DNA of 64,000 bases from an uncultured Roseovarius sp. (GTDB taxonomy: Bacteria > Pseudomonadota > Alphaproteobacteria > Rhodobacterales > Rhodobacteraceae). Every line of letters begins with the position of its first letter. The stretch's first letter is position 1. The stretch is taken from positions 588,334 through 652,333 of the forward strand of contig CANMBU010000003.1 of NCBI GenBank assembly GCA_947496175.1, given 5' to 3'. Under the pieces are notes generated by a model. That model was not told where the DNA came from, did no database searches, and saw only the letters and a list, made by a program, of their open reading frames with translations. Position numbers and translations under genes: made by a program. Shown here in pieces: positions 27,132 through 36,172 of this stretch.

Positions 27132-27875
27132 CTAGTCCTGACCGTCTGTCTCCGCCCCATTCTTCCCATTCTGACCGGGGTAAACCAGTCCCGCCGAGAT
27201 CACCAGTTTGGCGGCGTCTTCAATCGTCATGTCCAGCTCGATCACGTCTTCTTTGGGAAAGAAGAGCAAAAAACCTGAGGTTGGGTTTGGCGTGGTGGGG
27301 ACAAAAACGCTGACCATCTGACCGCTGGTTTCGGCCTTGGCCAGGATCTCGCCCCTGGTATCTGTTGAGATAAACCCAATGGCCCAGATTCCCTTGCGCG
27401 GATACTGGATGAGACAGGCCTTCTCAAAGCTGCGCTCGGATTGCTGAAAGACCGTTTCGGCGATCTGTTTCACGCCAGAATAGATCGAGCGCACCACTGG
27501 CATGCGGTCCACCAGACCTTCCGCATAGCTGATGAGCGACTTGCCAATCAGCCCTTTGGCGATCCACCCCACAAAAATGGTGAAGAGCAGAAAGACGATG
27601 ACGCCCACGCCGCGAATGTTAATCTTGACCCAGCCTTCATCATCAGGGCGCGTATTGCCCAGGAACCAGCGATTAACCAGGTTTTCCGGCTGATACGCGT
27701 CTGGAACGAAGGGAAGGACAAACCCATCCACCCAGCCGATCAGTGACCATATAAGCCAAACGGTCAAACCCACCGGCGCAATCACAATGATGCCGGTCAG
27801 GAAACTCGTGCGCAGTCCGGCAAAACGACCGGGTTTTTTTGGATGCGGCGGTTCTTCGTCAAACGGGGTATTCAT
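27132..27875 (-). CDS. DUF502 family membrane protein
   Basis: Inner-membrane protein of 247 residues. Two hydrophobic spans (about 24-46 and 88-110), the family motif TGIIVIAPVGLTVWLI at the first, and the conserved soluble segment RMPVVRSIYSGVKQIAETV, FVPTTPNPTSGFLLFFPKED. Found widely in proteobacteria and plants (COV-like); biochemical role unknown. Its C-terminal DNA abuts the oxidoreductase remnant, so the two were joined by a rearrangement. Confidence 0.88.
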   Translation of the reverse strand: MNTPFDEEPPHPKKPGRFAGLRTSFLTGIIVIAPVGLTVWLIWSLIGWVDGFVLPFVPDAYQPENLVNRWFLGNTRPDDEGWVKINIRGVGVIVFLLFTIFVGWIAKGLIGKSLISYAEGLVDRMPVVRSIYSGVKQIAETVFQQSERSFEKACLIQYPRKGIWAIGFISTDTRGEILAKAETSGQMVSVFVPTTPNPTSGFLLFFPKEDVIELDMTIEDAAKLVISAGLVYPGQNGKNGAETDGQD

Positions 27876-27949
27876 ATCGTCCCAGCCCAGTCACAGACGA
27901 CCGAAACCTAAGCGCTTTGATCTGAGCTCACAATGCAGATGTTAACGAT

Positions 27950-28876
27950 TTAGTGGCTTGAGGTCTGATTTTTCAGGGAAATGGCAATTTTTCCGGCAAG
28001 CCGGGCGTTATTTTCGATCAACGCGATGTTGGCAGCCAGTGTGCGACCTTGGGTCAGCTCGTTAAGCCAGGCCAGCAGGTAGGGTGTGACGGCCTTGCCT
28101 TTTATGCCCCGTCTATCTGCTTCGGCCGTGGCTTCTGCGATGAGCGGTTCAAGCTCTGAGTGAGGGATTGAGGCCACCTTGGGAACCGGATTTGCAATCA
28201 ACTGGCCGCCGGATACGCCAAGGACCGTCCGCATCACATGTGCCCTTGCGATCGCGTCAGGACTGTCCATGCGCAGCGGAGCCATCAAGTCAGATGTGGC
28301 TGACCAAAAGGCGGGCAGGGCGTCTTGTCCATAGGCAATGACGGGAACACCAAGGGTTTCCAGAACTTCCAGCGTTTTGGGCAAGTCGAGGATGGCCTTG
28401 GCCCCGGCACAGACTACGGTGAGAGGTGTATGCGCCAGCTCATGCAGATCGGCGGAAATGTCAAAGCTGTCTTCTGCGCCGCGATGAACACCTCCAATGC
28501 CCCCCGTTGCAAAAACCTGAATACCGGCCAAATGTGCTGCGATCATCGTGGCGGCCACGGTGGTTGAGCCGTTGCCACCTCTCGCAAGGCAAACGGCCAA
28601 ATCCGCACGGCTCAGCTTGACCACATCATTGGCTCGCGCCAGCGCTTCCAACTCCTCTTCCGTCAGGCCGATATGCAGCCCGCCCTTGATCACCGCAATC
28701 GTCGCCGGGGTGGCCCCTTCCTCGCGCACGGCATCCTGCACCCGCCAGACGGTTTCGAGGTTTTGCGGAAAGGGCATTCCGTGGGTGATGATCGTGCTTT
28801 CCAAAGCCACAATAGGCGCGCCACGCGCGCGGGCATCGGCGACTTCGGGCGAAAAGATGAGGGGCAGGGCGGTCAT
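27950..28876 (-). CDS. psuG: Pseudouridine-5'-phosphate glycosidase
   Basis: Splits pseudouridine 5'-phosphate to uracil and ribose 5-phosphate. The 308-residue protein matches the PsuG/indigoidine synthase A-like family: ALESTIITHGMPFPQNLET, the catalytic Lys region, LARGGNGSTTVAATM, FATGGIGGVHRG and GVPVIAYGQD. ATG 28876 gives the normal family length; the longer frame to 28963 adds non-conserved residues. The usual partner kinase psuK is not adjacent, so the pathway must be completed elsewhere. Confidence 0.9.
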   Translation of the reverse strand: MTALPLIFSPEVADARARGAPIVALESTIITHGMPFPQNLETVWRVQDAVREEGATPATIAVIKGGLHIGLTEEELEALARANDVVKLSRADLAVCLARGGNGSTTVAATMIAAHLAGIQVFATGGIGGVHRGAEDSFDISADLHELAHTPLTVVCAGAKAILDLPKTLEVLETLGVPVIAYGQDALPAFWSATSDLMAPLRMDSPDAIARAHVMRTVLGVSGGQLIANPVPKVASIPHSELEPLIAEATAEADRRGIKGKAVTPYLLAWLNELTQGRTLAANIALIENNARLAGKIAISLKNQTSSH

Positions 28877-28969
28877 GAGTAGGTGATGCCGGTGAGCACA
28901 ACGTTTTGCAATGGTTTTGCTGGACGCAGGGCTAAAAGCTGTCACATTGGGGGCAGGAGGCACTTTGCG

Positions 28970-29383
28970 TTGAAGCTTGTTCCGATCATCACCTCACTGT
29001 TTTTGACTGCTCAGGCCGCCTTGGGCTGCGACGCCGATCTTGACCCTATCGATCACGCGTTGCGCAGCGACGCCCCGCTAACCCTCGAGCGCGCCACGTG
29101 CCAGCAAAGCCTGGAGCTTTCAGGAACCACCAAAGACACGTGTTACTGGACCTACGACTATCGCGCTCCCGAAGCGGAAGCGGCATTCGCGCGATGGTCC
29201 GATGCGTTGTTGACCTGTTTTGGAGCGAACCATGCGCAGCTGCGTGACCAACAGGTCAACCACCCCGACAGCTACACCTTGCACCGTTTTGACGCGGGAA
29301 CGGCGCAAATCTCGCTCTCTCTGAAAGACAAGGCTGGCTTGAGCCAAACGCTGGTGTTCATTCAGATCACCCCAAAGTCTTGA
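28970..29383 (+). CDS. Small exported Cys-containing protein, unknown
   Basis: About 137 residues from TTG 28970, which has CAGGAGGC nine bases upstream. A signal peptide (KLVPIITSLFLTAQAALG) leads into a mature part with four Cys (CDADLD, ATCQQS, DTCYWT, LLTCFG), which suggests periplasmic disulphides. No family recognised. Lies between divergent psuG and the rpsB promoter. The ORF is open further upstream, but no ATG with a ribosome site precedes the signal peptide. Confidence 0.65.
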   Translation: MKLVPIITSLFLTAQAALGCDADLDPIDHALRSDAPLTLERATCQQSLELSGTTKDTCYWTYDYRAPEAEAAFARWSDALLTCFGANHAQLRDQQVNHPDSYTLHRFDAGTAQISLSLKDKAGLSQTLVFIQITPKS

Positions 29384-29400
29384 CGCCATACTGAGAGGGG

Positions 29401-29429
29401 TTGCGCCGCTTTCAAACCCGCTATATACG
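29401..29429 (+). promoter_or_regulatory. Likely rpsB promoter
   Basis: TTGCGC (29401-29406), 17 bases, TATACG (29424-29429; TATATA overlaps it two bases earlier), about 118 bases before the rpsB start. The leader contains the stem GGGGGAGACATCCCC and may hold the S2 autoregulatory site. Confidence 0.55.
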
Positions 29430-29546
29430 CGCGCCATTAATCCGCAGGTATGGGCGGGCTGATGGGGGAGACATCCCCAAAGGTCCACCGGTTGAAGCAT
29501 CCGCTTCTCATCCCGTACCGAGGCGTAAACCGGAAAGGAAACGACC

Positions 29547-30431
29547 ATGGCTCTTCCAGAGTTCTCCATGCGTCAGCTGCTTGAAGCTGGCGTTCACTTC
29601 GGCCACCAGACGCAGCGTTGGAACCCCCGTATGGGCGAGTTCATTTATGGCGCGCGCAATGGCATTCACATTATGGACCTCACGCAAACCGTGCCGATGC
29701 TTGATGCGGCTCTGAATGCGGTCCGTGAAACCGTTGCCAAAGGCGGCCGTATTCTCTTTGTGGGCACCAAACGGCAGGCCGCGGCACCGATTGCCGATGC
29801 AGCCGAAAAATGCGCGCAATACTACATGAACCACCGCTGGCTTGGTGGCACGTTGACCAACTGGCAAACAGTCAGTCAATCAATCAAACGCCTGAACGAG
29901 ATCGACGAGATGATGGCGGCGGGCTCGGATGGTTTGACCAAGAAAGAGCGTCTGGGTCTGGAACGCGACCAGGGCAAACTGCAAGCCTCTTTGGGTGGTA
30001 TCCGCGAAATGGGTGGCACACCGGATCTTCTCTTCGTCATCGACGTGAAGAAAGAAGCGCTCGCCGTGGCCGAAGCCAACAAACTGGGCATTCCGGTCGT
30101 GGCGATTGTGGACACCAACTGTTCCCCTGATGGCGTAGACTACCTCATCCCGGGCAATGACGATGCCGCACGTGCGATTGCTCTTTATTGCGATCTGGTC
30201 GCACGGGCCGCGCTTGATGGTATGTCGGCACAGCTTGGTGCCGCTGGCGTCGACGTGGGTGCGATGGAAGAAGCCCCGGTCGAGGAAGCTGTTGCCGAGG
30301 ACGCGCCTGCCGAGGCTGCGGCGCCTTCTGACGAAGCGGTTCACGACGATGCAATGGCAAAGGATGCGCCGCTTGACATCGAGTCTGCCGAAGAGGTCAA
30401 GGCAGAGGCTGCTGAAAAGGCCGAGAATTAA
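29547..30431 (+). CDS. rpsB: 30S ribosomal protein S2, with acidic C-terminal extension
   Basis: Ribosomal protein S2 with the usual start [18 protein letters not shown] and [11 protein letters not shown]. At 294 residues it is longer than E. coli S2 (241): from about 232 there is an Ala/Glu/Pro-rich tail ([20 protein letters not shown]...), a known type of extension in Rhodobacteraceae. ATG 29547 follows GGAAAGGA. Confidence 0.97.
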   Translation: MALPEFSMRQLLEAGVHFGHQTQRWNPRMGEFIYGARNGIHIMDLTQTVPMLDAALNAVRETVAKGGRILFVGTKRQAAAPIADAAEKCAQYYMNHRWLGGTLTNWQTVSQSIKRLNEIDEMMAAGSDGLTKKERLGLERDQGKLQASLGGIREMGGTPDLLFVIDVKKEALAVAEANKLGIPVVAIVDTNCSPDGVDYLIPGNDDAARAIALYCDLVARAALDGMSAQLGAAGVDVGAMEEAPVEEAVAEDAPAEAAAPSDEAVHDDAMAKDAPLDIESAEEVKAEAAEKAEN

Positions 30432-30454
30432 GCCGCCTGTCACAAAATTCATAT

Positions 30455-30479
30455 CAGGCGCGGGATAGACCCGCGCCTG
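30455..30479 (+). terminator. Intercistronic hairpin between rpsB and tsf
   Basis: Perfect 10-bp stem CAGGCGCGGG/CCCGCGCCTG with an ATAGA loop and no T-run. Probably an attenuator or stabiliser in the rpsB-tsf mRNA. Confidence 0.55.
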
Positions 30480-30508
30480 CGACACCAGACGAATTGAGGA
30501 GAGCCAAA

Positions 30509-31384
30509 ATGGCGATCACAGCTGCAATGGTAAAAGAACTGCGCGACTCCACAGGCGCAGGCATGATGGACGCGAAGAAAGCGTTGACGGAGAATAACGG
30601 TGACATGGAAGCCGCCGTGGACTGGCTGCGCACCAAAGGTTTGGCGAAGGCGGCCAAGAAATCAGGGCGGACTGCTGCTGAGGGCCTGGTTGCCGTTCTG
30701 GTCGAAGGCGGCAAGGGCGTTGCAGTTGAAGTAAACTCTGAAACCGACTTCGTTGCCAAGAATGCTGACTTCCAAGCCATGGTCGCAGGCATTGCGAAGA
30801 TCGCGCTGACTGCAGCGGATTATGAGGCGCTACTTGCTTCTGACATGGGCGGTAAAACCGTTCAGGACGTGGTAACAGAAAAGATCGCCACGATTGGCGA
30901 GAACATGTCTATCCGCCGCGTGGCATCCATCGAAGGCCAAGTTGTTGTGTCTTACGTTCACAACGCGGTTGTTGATGGCATGGGCAAAATCGGCGTTCTG
31001 GTTGCAATGACCGGGGGCGATGAGGCGTTTGGCAAGCAGGTTGCAATGCATATTGCGGCCACAAACCCGGCGGCTTTGAACGAAGAGCAACTCGATCAGG
31101 CAATCGTCGACAAAGAACGCCAGGTTCAGATCGACATCGCACGCGAGTCCGGCAAGCCTGAAGAAGTGATCGAGAAGATGATCGTCGGCCGGATGAAGAA
31201 ATTCATGGCTGAGGTGACACTGGTCAATCAGGCCTTCGTGATCAACCCTGATCTGACTGTCGGCGCCGCTGCCAAAGAAGCGGGCGCGGAGATCACCGGA
31301 TTTGTCCGCATGGAAGTGGGCGAAGGTATTGAGAAAAAAGAAGAAAACTTTGCCGAAGAAGTTGCCAAAGCGGCTCAGGGCTAA
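30509..31384 (+). CDS. tsf: Elongation factor Ts
   Basis: Nucleotide exchange factor for EF-Tu, 291 residues. N-terminal UBA-like domain [19 protein letters not shown], then the core motif [10 protein letters not shown] and the [19 protein letters not shown] region. ATG 30509 is preceded by GAGGAGAG. Second gene of the rpsB-tsf operon. Confidence 0.97.
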   Translation: MAITAAMVKELRDSTGAGMMDAKKALTENNGDMEAAVDWLRTKGLAKAAKKSGRTAAEGLVAVLVEGGKGVAVEVNSETDFVAKNADFQAMVAGIAKIALTAADYEALLASDMGGKTVQDVVTEKIATIGENMSIRRVASIEGQVVVSYVHNAVVDGMGKIGVLVAMTGGDEAFGKQVAMHIAATNPAALNEEQLDQAIVDKERQVQIDIARESGKPEEVIEKMIVGRMKKFMAEVTLVNQAFVINPDLTVGAAAKEAGAEITGFVRMEVGEGIEKKEENFAEEVAKAAQG

Positions 31385-31402
31385 AAGTTTTCCAATCGGT
31401 GC

Positions 31403-31533
31403 CGAGGGGCCAGCCCCTCGGGCTCCCCGGGATATTTTCAGCAAGAAGAAAGAGCCTGTCTTTTCTTTTTGACATAAATATCCCGGGGGCGTCGAAACCA
31501 TAGGGTTCACGTTGGGGGCAGAGCCCCCGTTTT
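31403..31533. repeat. Cluster of inverted repeats and terminator after tsf
   Basis: Three stems in 130 bases: CGAGGGGC/GCCCCTCG (31403-31420); CCCCGGGATATTT (31425-31437) paired with AAATATCCCGGGG (31476-31488), 13 bp perfect; and GGGGGC/GCCCCC (31514-31528) followed by GTTTTC, an intrinsic terminator. The middle element, with AGCAAGAAGAA after the left arm, looks like a multi-copy intergenic repeat I associate with Rhodobacteraceae; only one copy is in this window. Confidence 0.65.
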
Positions 31534-31557
31534 CATGTCAGGGGAGGGGGATGAAAC

Positions 31558-32670
31558 ATGCAAAAAACAGTCGTAAACAGCTGGAACGAATGGGATCCGC
31601 TCAAGCACGTGATCGTAGGGCGCGCGGATGATTGTCACATCCCGCCTGAGGAACCTGCACTTGATGCCAAGGTGCCTGAGGACAGCGATATGCGCGGGCA
31701 GTGGGGCAGGCGGCCCCAAGAGACGATTGACCGGGCCAATGAGCTTTTGGACAACTTCGCAGCGCAGCTGGAAGCACGCGGCGTCCGCGTCGACCGCCCC
31801 ACGCCGATTGATCACAGCCTGCCAGCAACGACACCGGACTTTCATACCGAGAGCCAGTTTGGCTGTATGCCGCCGCGCGATGTGTTGCTCACCGTGGGCA
31901 GTGAAATTCTTGAGGCAACGATGTCGTATCGCTGCCGCTGGTTTGAATATCTCAACTACCGTCCGCTGATGCAGCAGTATTTCAATGAGGACCCGAACTT
32001 CCGCCATGAATGCGCGCCCAAACCGCGCCTGACAGATGCGGATTATCATCCCGATTACCTGTCCGAGAAGATCGGTGTTGAAAAGCGCCTAAAATGGACC
32101 GCTGAGAAGTTCTTTGTCACCACCGAGGAAGAGCCGCTTTTTGACGCTGCCGATGTGCTGCGTTTTGGCCGTGACCTCGTGGTGCAGCATGGGTTCACCA
32201 CGAACCTCAAAGGTATCGAATGGATTCGGCGGCATTTCCCCGATCACCGCGTGCATGCGGTGAATTTCCCCGGCGACCCGTATCCAATCCATATCGACGC
32301 CACCTTCACACCGCTGCGGCCCGGTCTGATCCTCAACAACCCTCAACGTCGCTTGCCTGATGATCAGCGTGGAATGTTCGAGAAAAACGGCTGGGAGATT
32401 GTGGATGCCGCGCAGCCGGCGCATAACGCGCCGCCACCTCTGTGCTACTCGTCAACCTGGCTCAGCATGAATGTTCTGGTGCTCGATCCCAAAACGGTCT
32501 GTGTCGAAAAATCCGAGGTCTATCAGGCCGAGCAGATGGACAAGCTTGGCATGGAGGTGGTCGAAGTCGAGTTGCGCGATGCCTATGCCTTTGGCGGCGG
32601 TTTGCATTGCTGTACCGCGGATGTGTATCGCGAAGGCACCTGCGAAGATTACTTCCCCAGTCTCAGCTGA
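31558..32670 (+). CDS. Amidinotransferase (glycine/inosamine amidinotransferase family)
   Basis: Transfers the amidino group of arginine to an amine acceptor (glycine in AGAT, inosamine-phosphate in StrB), releasing ornithine. At 370 residues it shows the family start NSWNEWDPLKHVIVGRADD, FDAADVLRFGRDL with the catalytic-region Asp, YPIHIDATF with the His, and GGGLHCCTADV with nucleophile Cys351. ATG 31558 follows GGGGAGGGGG. Acceptor not deducible; glycine (guanidinoacetate formation) is one option. Single gene between two hairpin-rich regions. Confidence 0.85.
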   Translation: MQKTVVNSWNEWDPLKHVIVGRADDCHIPPEEPALDAKVPEDSDMRGQWGRRPQETIDRANELLDNFAAQLEARGVRVDRPTPIDHSLPATTPDFHTESQFGCMPPRDVLLTVGSEILEATMSYRCRWFEYLNYRPLMQQYFNEDPNFRHECAPKPRLTDADYHPDYLSEKIGVEKRLKWTAEKFFVTTEEEPLFDAADVLRFGRDLVVQHGFTTNLKGIEWIRRHFPDHRVHAVNFPGDPYPIHIDATFTPLRPGLILNNPQRRLPDDQRGMFEKNGWEIVDAAQPAHNAPPPLCYSSTWLSMNVLVLDPKTVCVEKSEVYQAEQMDKLGMEVVEVELRDAYAFGGGLHCCTADVYREGTCEDYFPSLS

Positions 32671-32674
32671 CGTG

Positions 32675-32914
32675 AAAACGGTGCCATCCACAGGAAGGAA
32701 TGGCACCGCAATACACACGCGACCCGCCGACATGGGGAAGGGCGGCGGTACTGGATTAAAATGACCGACAGCTCGAAAAATAGAACTGTCGGCCAAAGTC
32801 CGGAAGAACCGGCAGACCGGAGTGCCCTGTAATTGCAGGGGGTTCCAACCTGATTGTTCCAAGGCTCAAAGCCACCACTCACGGAACCTCTCTATAATGC
32901 TACGTTCTGTCGCA
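32675..32914 (-). ncRNA. Possible minus-strand RNA downstream of luxR
   Basis: Downstream of the promoter-like TTGACG (32948-32943), 17 bases, TACTTC (32925-32920), the minus strand has stems CCCTG/CAGGG, CCGACAG/CTGTCGG (about 32770-32795) and finally CGGTGCCAT/ATGGCACCG (32679-32708) followed by TTTTC. Reading frames there are short and unrecognised (77 codons at most). This fills the 299-base gap between the convergent amidinotransferase and luxR genes. Whether it is a real RNA is uncertain. Confidence 0.3.
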
Positions 32915-32922
32915 TCATGGAA

Positions 32923-32957
32923 GTAGGGGATTCCTTACCCTACGTCAAAAGTAGGTT
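32923..32957. promoter_or_regulatory. Three alternating GTAGG half-sites over a promoter-like sequence
   Basis: GTAGGG (32923-32928), CCCTAC (32938-32943) and GTAGGT (32951-32956). Adjacent pairs are inverted, and the right pair (ACCCTAC, 7 bases, GTAGGTT) resembles a lux box in form. They cover the spacer and -35 of the minus-strand promoter candidate, 13 bases beyond the luxR stop codon. Confidence 0.4.
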
Positions 32958-32969
32958 AATTAAGTGATA

Positions 32970-33725
32970 TCAGGTGTCTAAAACGAACATTTGATTCTGA
33001 AACGCTGCCTTCAGAACCGCTTGAGCCGTGGTTTCAACGCTCAGTGATTCACGCGCAAGGCGTAAATGCTTTTCAACCGTAGCTGGCGTAAGTTCCATCA
33101 GAATCGCAATGTCCTGGATGGTTTTGCCATCACCAACCCAGCCCAACACCTCTTTTTGCCGCTTGGTCAGCGTACGGCCCGGAGCCGTGTAGGGCAGGGT
33201 GAGGATACGCAGATGCACCAGGTTGTTGAGCAGGATGATATCCTCGCCGTGCTCCTCCCAGACCGCATCGGCATCCTCTTGCGAAAGATCAGCGCGCGCC
33301 GTCAAAGCAATCGCGCCCTTGGTACGCGGTGAGACAGACTTGAAACTAATGGAATAGCCAGCGGTGACATTCATCGACCGGTTGAAGGCAATCACCTTGT
33401 TTTCTTCGGCAGTGAGCGTCTCGGTTGCCAGCATGTCGGCCAGGACCGACCACGAACACGCCCCTTCATGATCGAGCGCCCAACGCACCATAGGGGCATG
33501 AAAATAGAGCCCATCCTTGATGAAGGTTTCCAGATAGTCGGTTTCATGATTGCTCAGCAGAACAAAGTCTTCGGGATCGCCAAGCGAGGTTGCTGTGCGG
33601 TAACGCGTGTAGCCATAGATGAGCCGGTCAAAGCCATACTCGGACATGCGCGTTATGTGCATATCCCAAAGCTCCTCGATGCTAGGAGCGTTAAGCAGAC
33701 CATTGAGTTCGCTTGTTAAAATCAT
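32970..33725 (-). CDS. LuxR-family regulator with autoinducer-binding-like domain (orphan)
   Basis: A 251-residue regulator with an N-terminal autoinducer-binding-like domain (about 15-165: GFDRLIYGYTRYRT, FHAPMVRWALDHEGACSW) and a C-terminal LuxR HTH (about 180-245: LTKRQKEVLGWVGDGKTIQDIAILMEL in two parts, PATVEKHLRLARESL). The Asp-Pro pair that contacts the AHL amide in TraR/LuxR appears here as Ala-Pro, so the ligand may not be an ordinary AHL. No luxI is nearby, making this a LuxR solo. ATG 33725 overlaps the aroQ stop by four bases. Confidence 0.85.
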   Translation of the reverse strand: MILTSELNGLLNAPSIEELWDMHITRMSEYGFDRLIYGYTRYRTATSLGDPEDFVLLSNHETDYLETFIKDGLYFHAPMVRWALDHEGACSWSVLADMLATETLTAEENKVIAFNRSMNVTAGYSISFKSVSPRTKGAIALTARADLSQEDADAVWEEHGEDIILLNNLVHLRILTLPYTAPGRTLTKRQKEVLGWVGDGKTIQDIAILMELTPATVEKHLRLARESLSVETTAQAVLKAAFQNQMFVLDT

Positions 33726-34165
33726 GAAGACGCCTTGAGGTGCTGCGCCATAGCTTGCAGTGCCAGAACATAGCCATGCGCGCCAAATCCGCAGATCACG
33801 CCGAGCGCCACCTTGGCAATATAAGATGTGTGACGAAATTCTTCGCGCGCATGGATGTTCGACAGATGCAGTTCAATCGTTGGGATCTCGACACTCGATA
33901 CCGCATCCATCAGAGCGACCGAGGTATGCGTATATGCACCCGCATTCAGAATGATGCCGTCCTGAATGCCGCGCGCTGCATGAATCAAGTCAACCATCGC
34001 GCCTTCGACATTGTTCTGCTCAAATGTGACAGACACGCCAAGCGTTTTGGCCGTGTCGTGACACATGGCCTCAATATCGGCCAACGTCGTGCTGCCGTAA
34101 ATCTCAGGCTGCCGCGTGCCAAGCAGGTTTAGGTTCGGACCATTGAGGACCAGAATGGAAGTCAT
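33722..34165 (-). CDS. aroQ: 3-dehydroquinate dehydratase, type II
   Basis: Dehydrates 3-dehydroquinate in the shikimate pathway; dodecameric type II enzyme of 147 residues. LVLNGPNLNLLGTRQPEIYG holds the catalytic Tyr and Arg; NAGAYTHTSVALMDA and ELHLSNIHAREEFRH hold the substrate-binding residues. ATG 34165 follows AAGGA; the longer frame from 34297 is not conserved. Co-translated with the downstream luxR gene, an unusual partner. The A+T-rich stretch 34310-34375 upstream is the likely promoter region. Confidence 0.95.
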   Translation of the reverse strand: MTSILVLNGPNLNLLGTRQPEIYGSTTLADIEAMCHDTAKTLGVSVTFEQNNVEGAMVDLIHAARGIQDGIILNAGAYTHTSVALMDAVSSVEIPTIELHLSNIHAREEFRHTSYIAKVALGVICGFGAHGYVLALQAMAQHLKASS

Positions 34166-34424
34166 TAAAGCCGCGTCCTTTTTCACGAGGTTTAGACTGT
34201 GATGCAGAGGATTGTCGAGTGATAGACCTGTCTGAGGCGGATTTTGCGATGGGGTGTGTGGCAGGGCGTTACGGGCAATCCACAGGTCGCCAATCAAGAT
34301 TGCGCCTTAAACGATTGTTTTTAAAGTGTTAGGTGGTTTCATTAGTGTAATAAAATATTAACATAATACTGATTATGCGTATTTCTGATGGGCTGACAGA
34401 CGCACAAATCAAAGGATTTCGAAC

Positions 34425-36104
34425 TCAGCCGCTTTCAAACGTCACCACCCCATCACACACGGTCGCTATGGCCTGCGCGTCTGTGATGTTCTCTGGCGCC
34501 AGCTTTGTCAGGTCGTGGCTCATCACCGCGACATCCGCCATCATGCCAGCCTTGAGTTTGCCTTTGCGGTCTTCGTTGAACTCCACCCAGGCATTGTCCC
34601 GCGTGTAGCTGGCAAGCGTGTCGGTCAGGCTTTGCGTCTCGTCGCTCCATCCCTCGCCCAGATCGAGCGGCGCAATGGCGGCCTTGATATTGGGCATGAC
34701 ATCAATCGGGATGACCGGCCAGTCGGTTGAGAACACGATCCGCGCGCCGGTGTCGCGCACGGTCTGCACAGGATATGCGCCAGCGATCTGATGTGGATGC
34801 AGGTATTGCCCCACGGCGGATGGCGGAAAGATGTGACCGCGCGGCGCATGTCCGGGCTGAATGGACGCAACAACGCCCATCTCGGCAAATCTGGGAAGAT
34901 CATCGCGATGGACGATTTCCAGATGTTCCACCCTGTGGCGGCTGTCGCGTTCGCCATTCGCCTCGCGCGCCGCCTGATAGGCATCCAATGTGCGGCGCAC
35001 ACCGGCATCGCCAATGGCATGAACAGCAATCTGAAAGCCAAGCCTGTCGGCCTCAACACAGCAGGCAACAAAATGCTCTTGCGTGAAGACTTCATCGCCC
35101 ATGTTGCCCCCTGCCCCCATGTCTCCTGGATAGGGTTCCAGCATGAGCGCCGTGCCGCTCTCAATCACGCCGTCAATGAACATCTTCACATGGCTGCACC
35201 GCACCATGTCGCTTTGAAACCGGGCACGCATGGCCGGCGCTTCTGCCCCCAGACGCTCCAGAGGATCGGTGCCTTTCATGTGAAATGGCACATGGCAGCG
35301 AATAGGTAGCCGTCCTTCGCGCTCCAACTCATTGAGAAGCTCGCATTGATAGGTATTGCCATCCATCAGATGCAGCGTGGTTATCCCTTGGGCCGCGCAA
35401 TGCTCTAGCCCGCGGGCAATCACATCACGGTCCATCTTGCGCTGTTCCGGCGTGGCGGGCGGCATTGGGTCTTTACCTGTCGTCAATCCCAGCATCTCGC
35501 GCCCAGCATGTCGTGTCAGCGCCAAGACTGGACTATACGCTCCAGGCTCCAAAAGCTCGCCAGAGGCCAAACCATCCTCACCCATGACAATCTCCGAGCC
35601 AGCATCCACTTCGCCACCCTGTAAGAGATCAGCGGCTTCAAGCGCTGCTGTATTGGCCCAAATGGTGTGGTGGTCAGGTGCAAACATGGCCAAAGGACGA
35701 TCTGCGATGATCTGGTCCAGATCCTGACGCGTTAGTGTGCGTCCTGTGCCCAGAATGCCGTAATCGGCCATCACACAGAACACCATTTCGTCCTGAGGGA
35801 TTGCGTCCGCATAAGGCACAATGCGCGCCTTCATTTCTTCAAGCCCGGTCACGCCATAAAGGCTAAGGCAATCCAGTTCGACCGAACCTCCAAAGAGATG
35901 CACATGGCTGTCAATAAAGCCCGGAACTACCGTGCCCCCCTGGGCATCAATCATCTTTGTCTCGGCCCCTGCCCGCGCCAGCATCGGCCCAGCCTGCCCT
36001 ACCTCGGTGATCAACCCATCCTTGATCGCCAAGGCCTCCGCCTCTGGTTGGGCGTCGTCAAACGTCATCAGACGACCATTGTGGATAATGATATCAGGCT
36101 CCAT
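34425..36104 (-). CDS. Amidohydrolase (YtcJ-like, metal-dependent)
   Basis: Cytosolic metal-dependent hydrolase of 559 residues, amidohydrolase_3/YtcJ branch. VVPGFIDSHVHLFGG near the N-terminus gives the metal His pair; further His ligands appear in HRVEHLEIVHRDD and IAVHAIGDAGVRRTLDA, and the Asp in VFSTDWPVIP. ATG 36104 has GGGAGGAGCG upstream. It is the last gene of the pot operon, 68 bases after potD, which suggests it acts on an imported polyamine-like or amide compound; substrate unknown. Confidence 0.85.
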   Translation of the reverse strand: MEPDIIIHNGRLMTFDDAQPEAEALAIKDGLITEVGQAGPMLARAGAETKMIDAQGGTVVPGFIDSHVHLFGGSVELDCLSLYGVTGLEEMKARIVPYADAIPQDEMVFCVMADYGILGTGRTLTRQDLDQIIADRPLAMFAPDHHTIWANTAALEAADLLQGGEVDAGSEIVMGEDGLASGELLEPGAYSPVLALTRHAGREMLGLTTGKDPMPPATPEQRKMDRDVIARGLEHCAAQGITTLHLMDGNTYQCELLNELEREGRLPIRCHVPFHMKGTDPLERLGAEAPAMRARFQSDMVRCSHVKMFIDGVIESGTALMLEPYPGDMGAGGNMGDEVFTQEHFVACCVEADRLGFQIAVHAIGDAGVRRTLDAYQAAREANGERDSRHRVEHLEIVHRDDLPRFAEMGVVASIQPGHAPRGHIFPPSAVGQYLHPHQIAGAYPVQTVRDTGARIVFSTDWPVIPIDVMPNIKAAIAPLDLGEGWSDETQSLTDTLASYTRDNAWVEFNEDRKGKLKAGMMADVAVMSHDLTKLAPENITDAQAIATVCDGVVTFESG

Positions 36105-36172
36105 CGCACGCTCCTCCCAAAACGCGCGCGGCCCCGCGTCACAGAGGGGCCGCATCTTGACTTGATCAGAAC

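Noticed and set aside
32452..32882. Minus-strand frames of 136 and 77 codons, considered as a decayed luxI
   Set aside because: No LuxI motifs could be found in any frame; region kept only as possible untranslated RNA.
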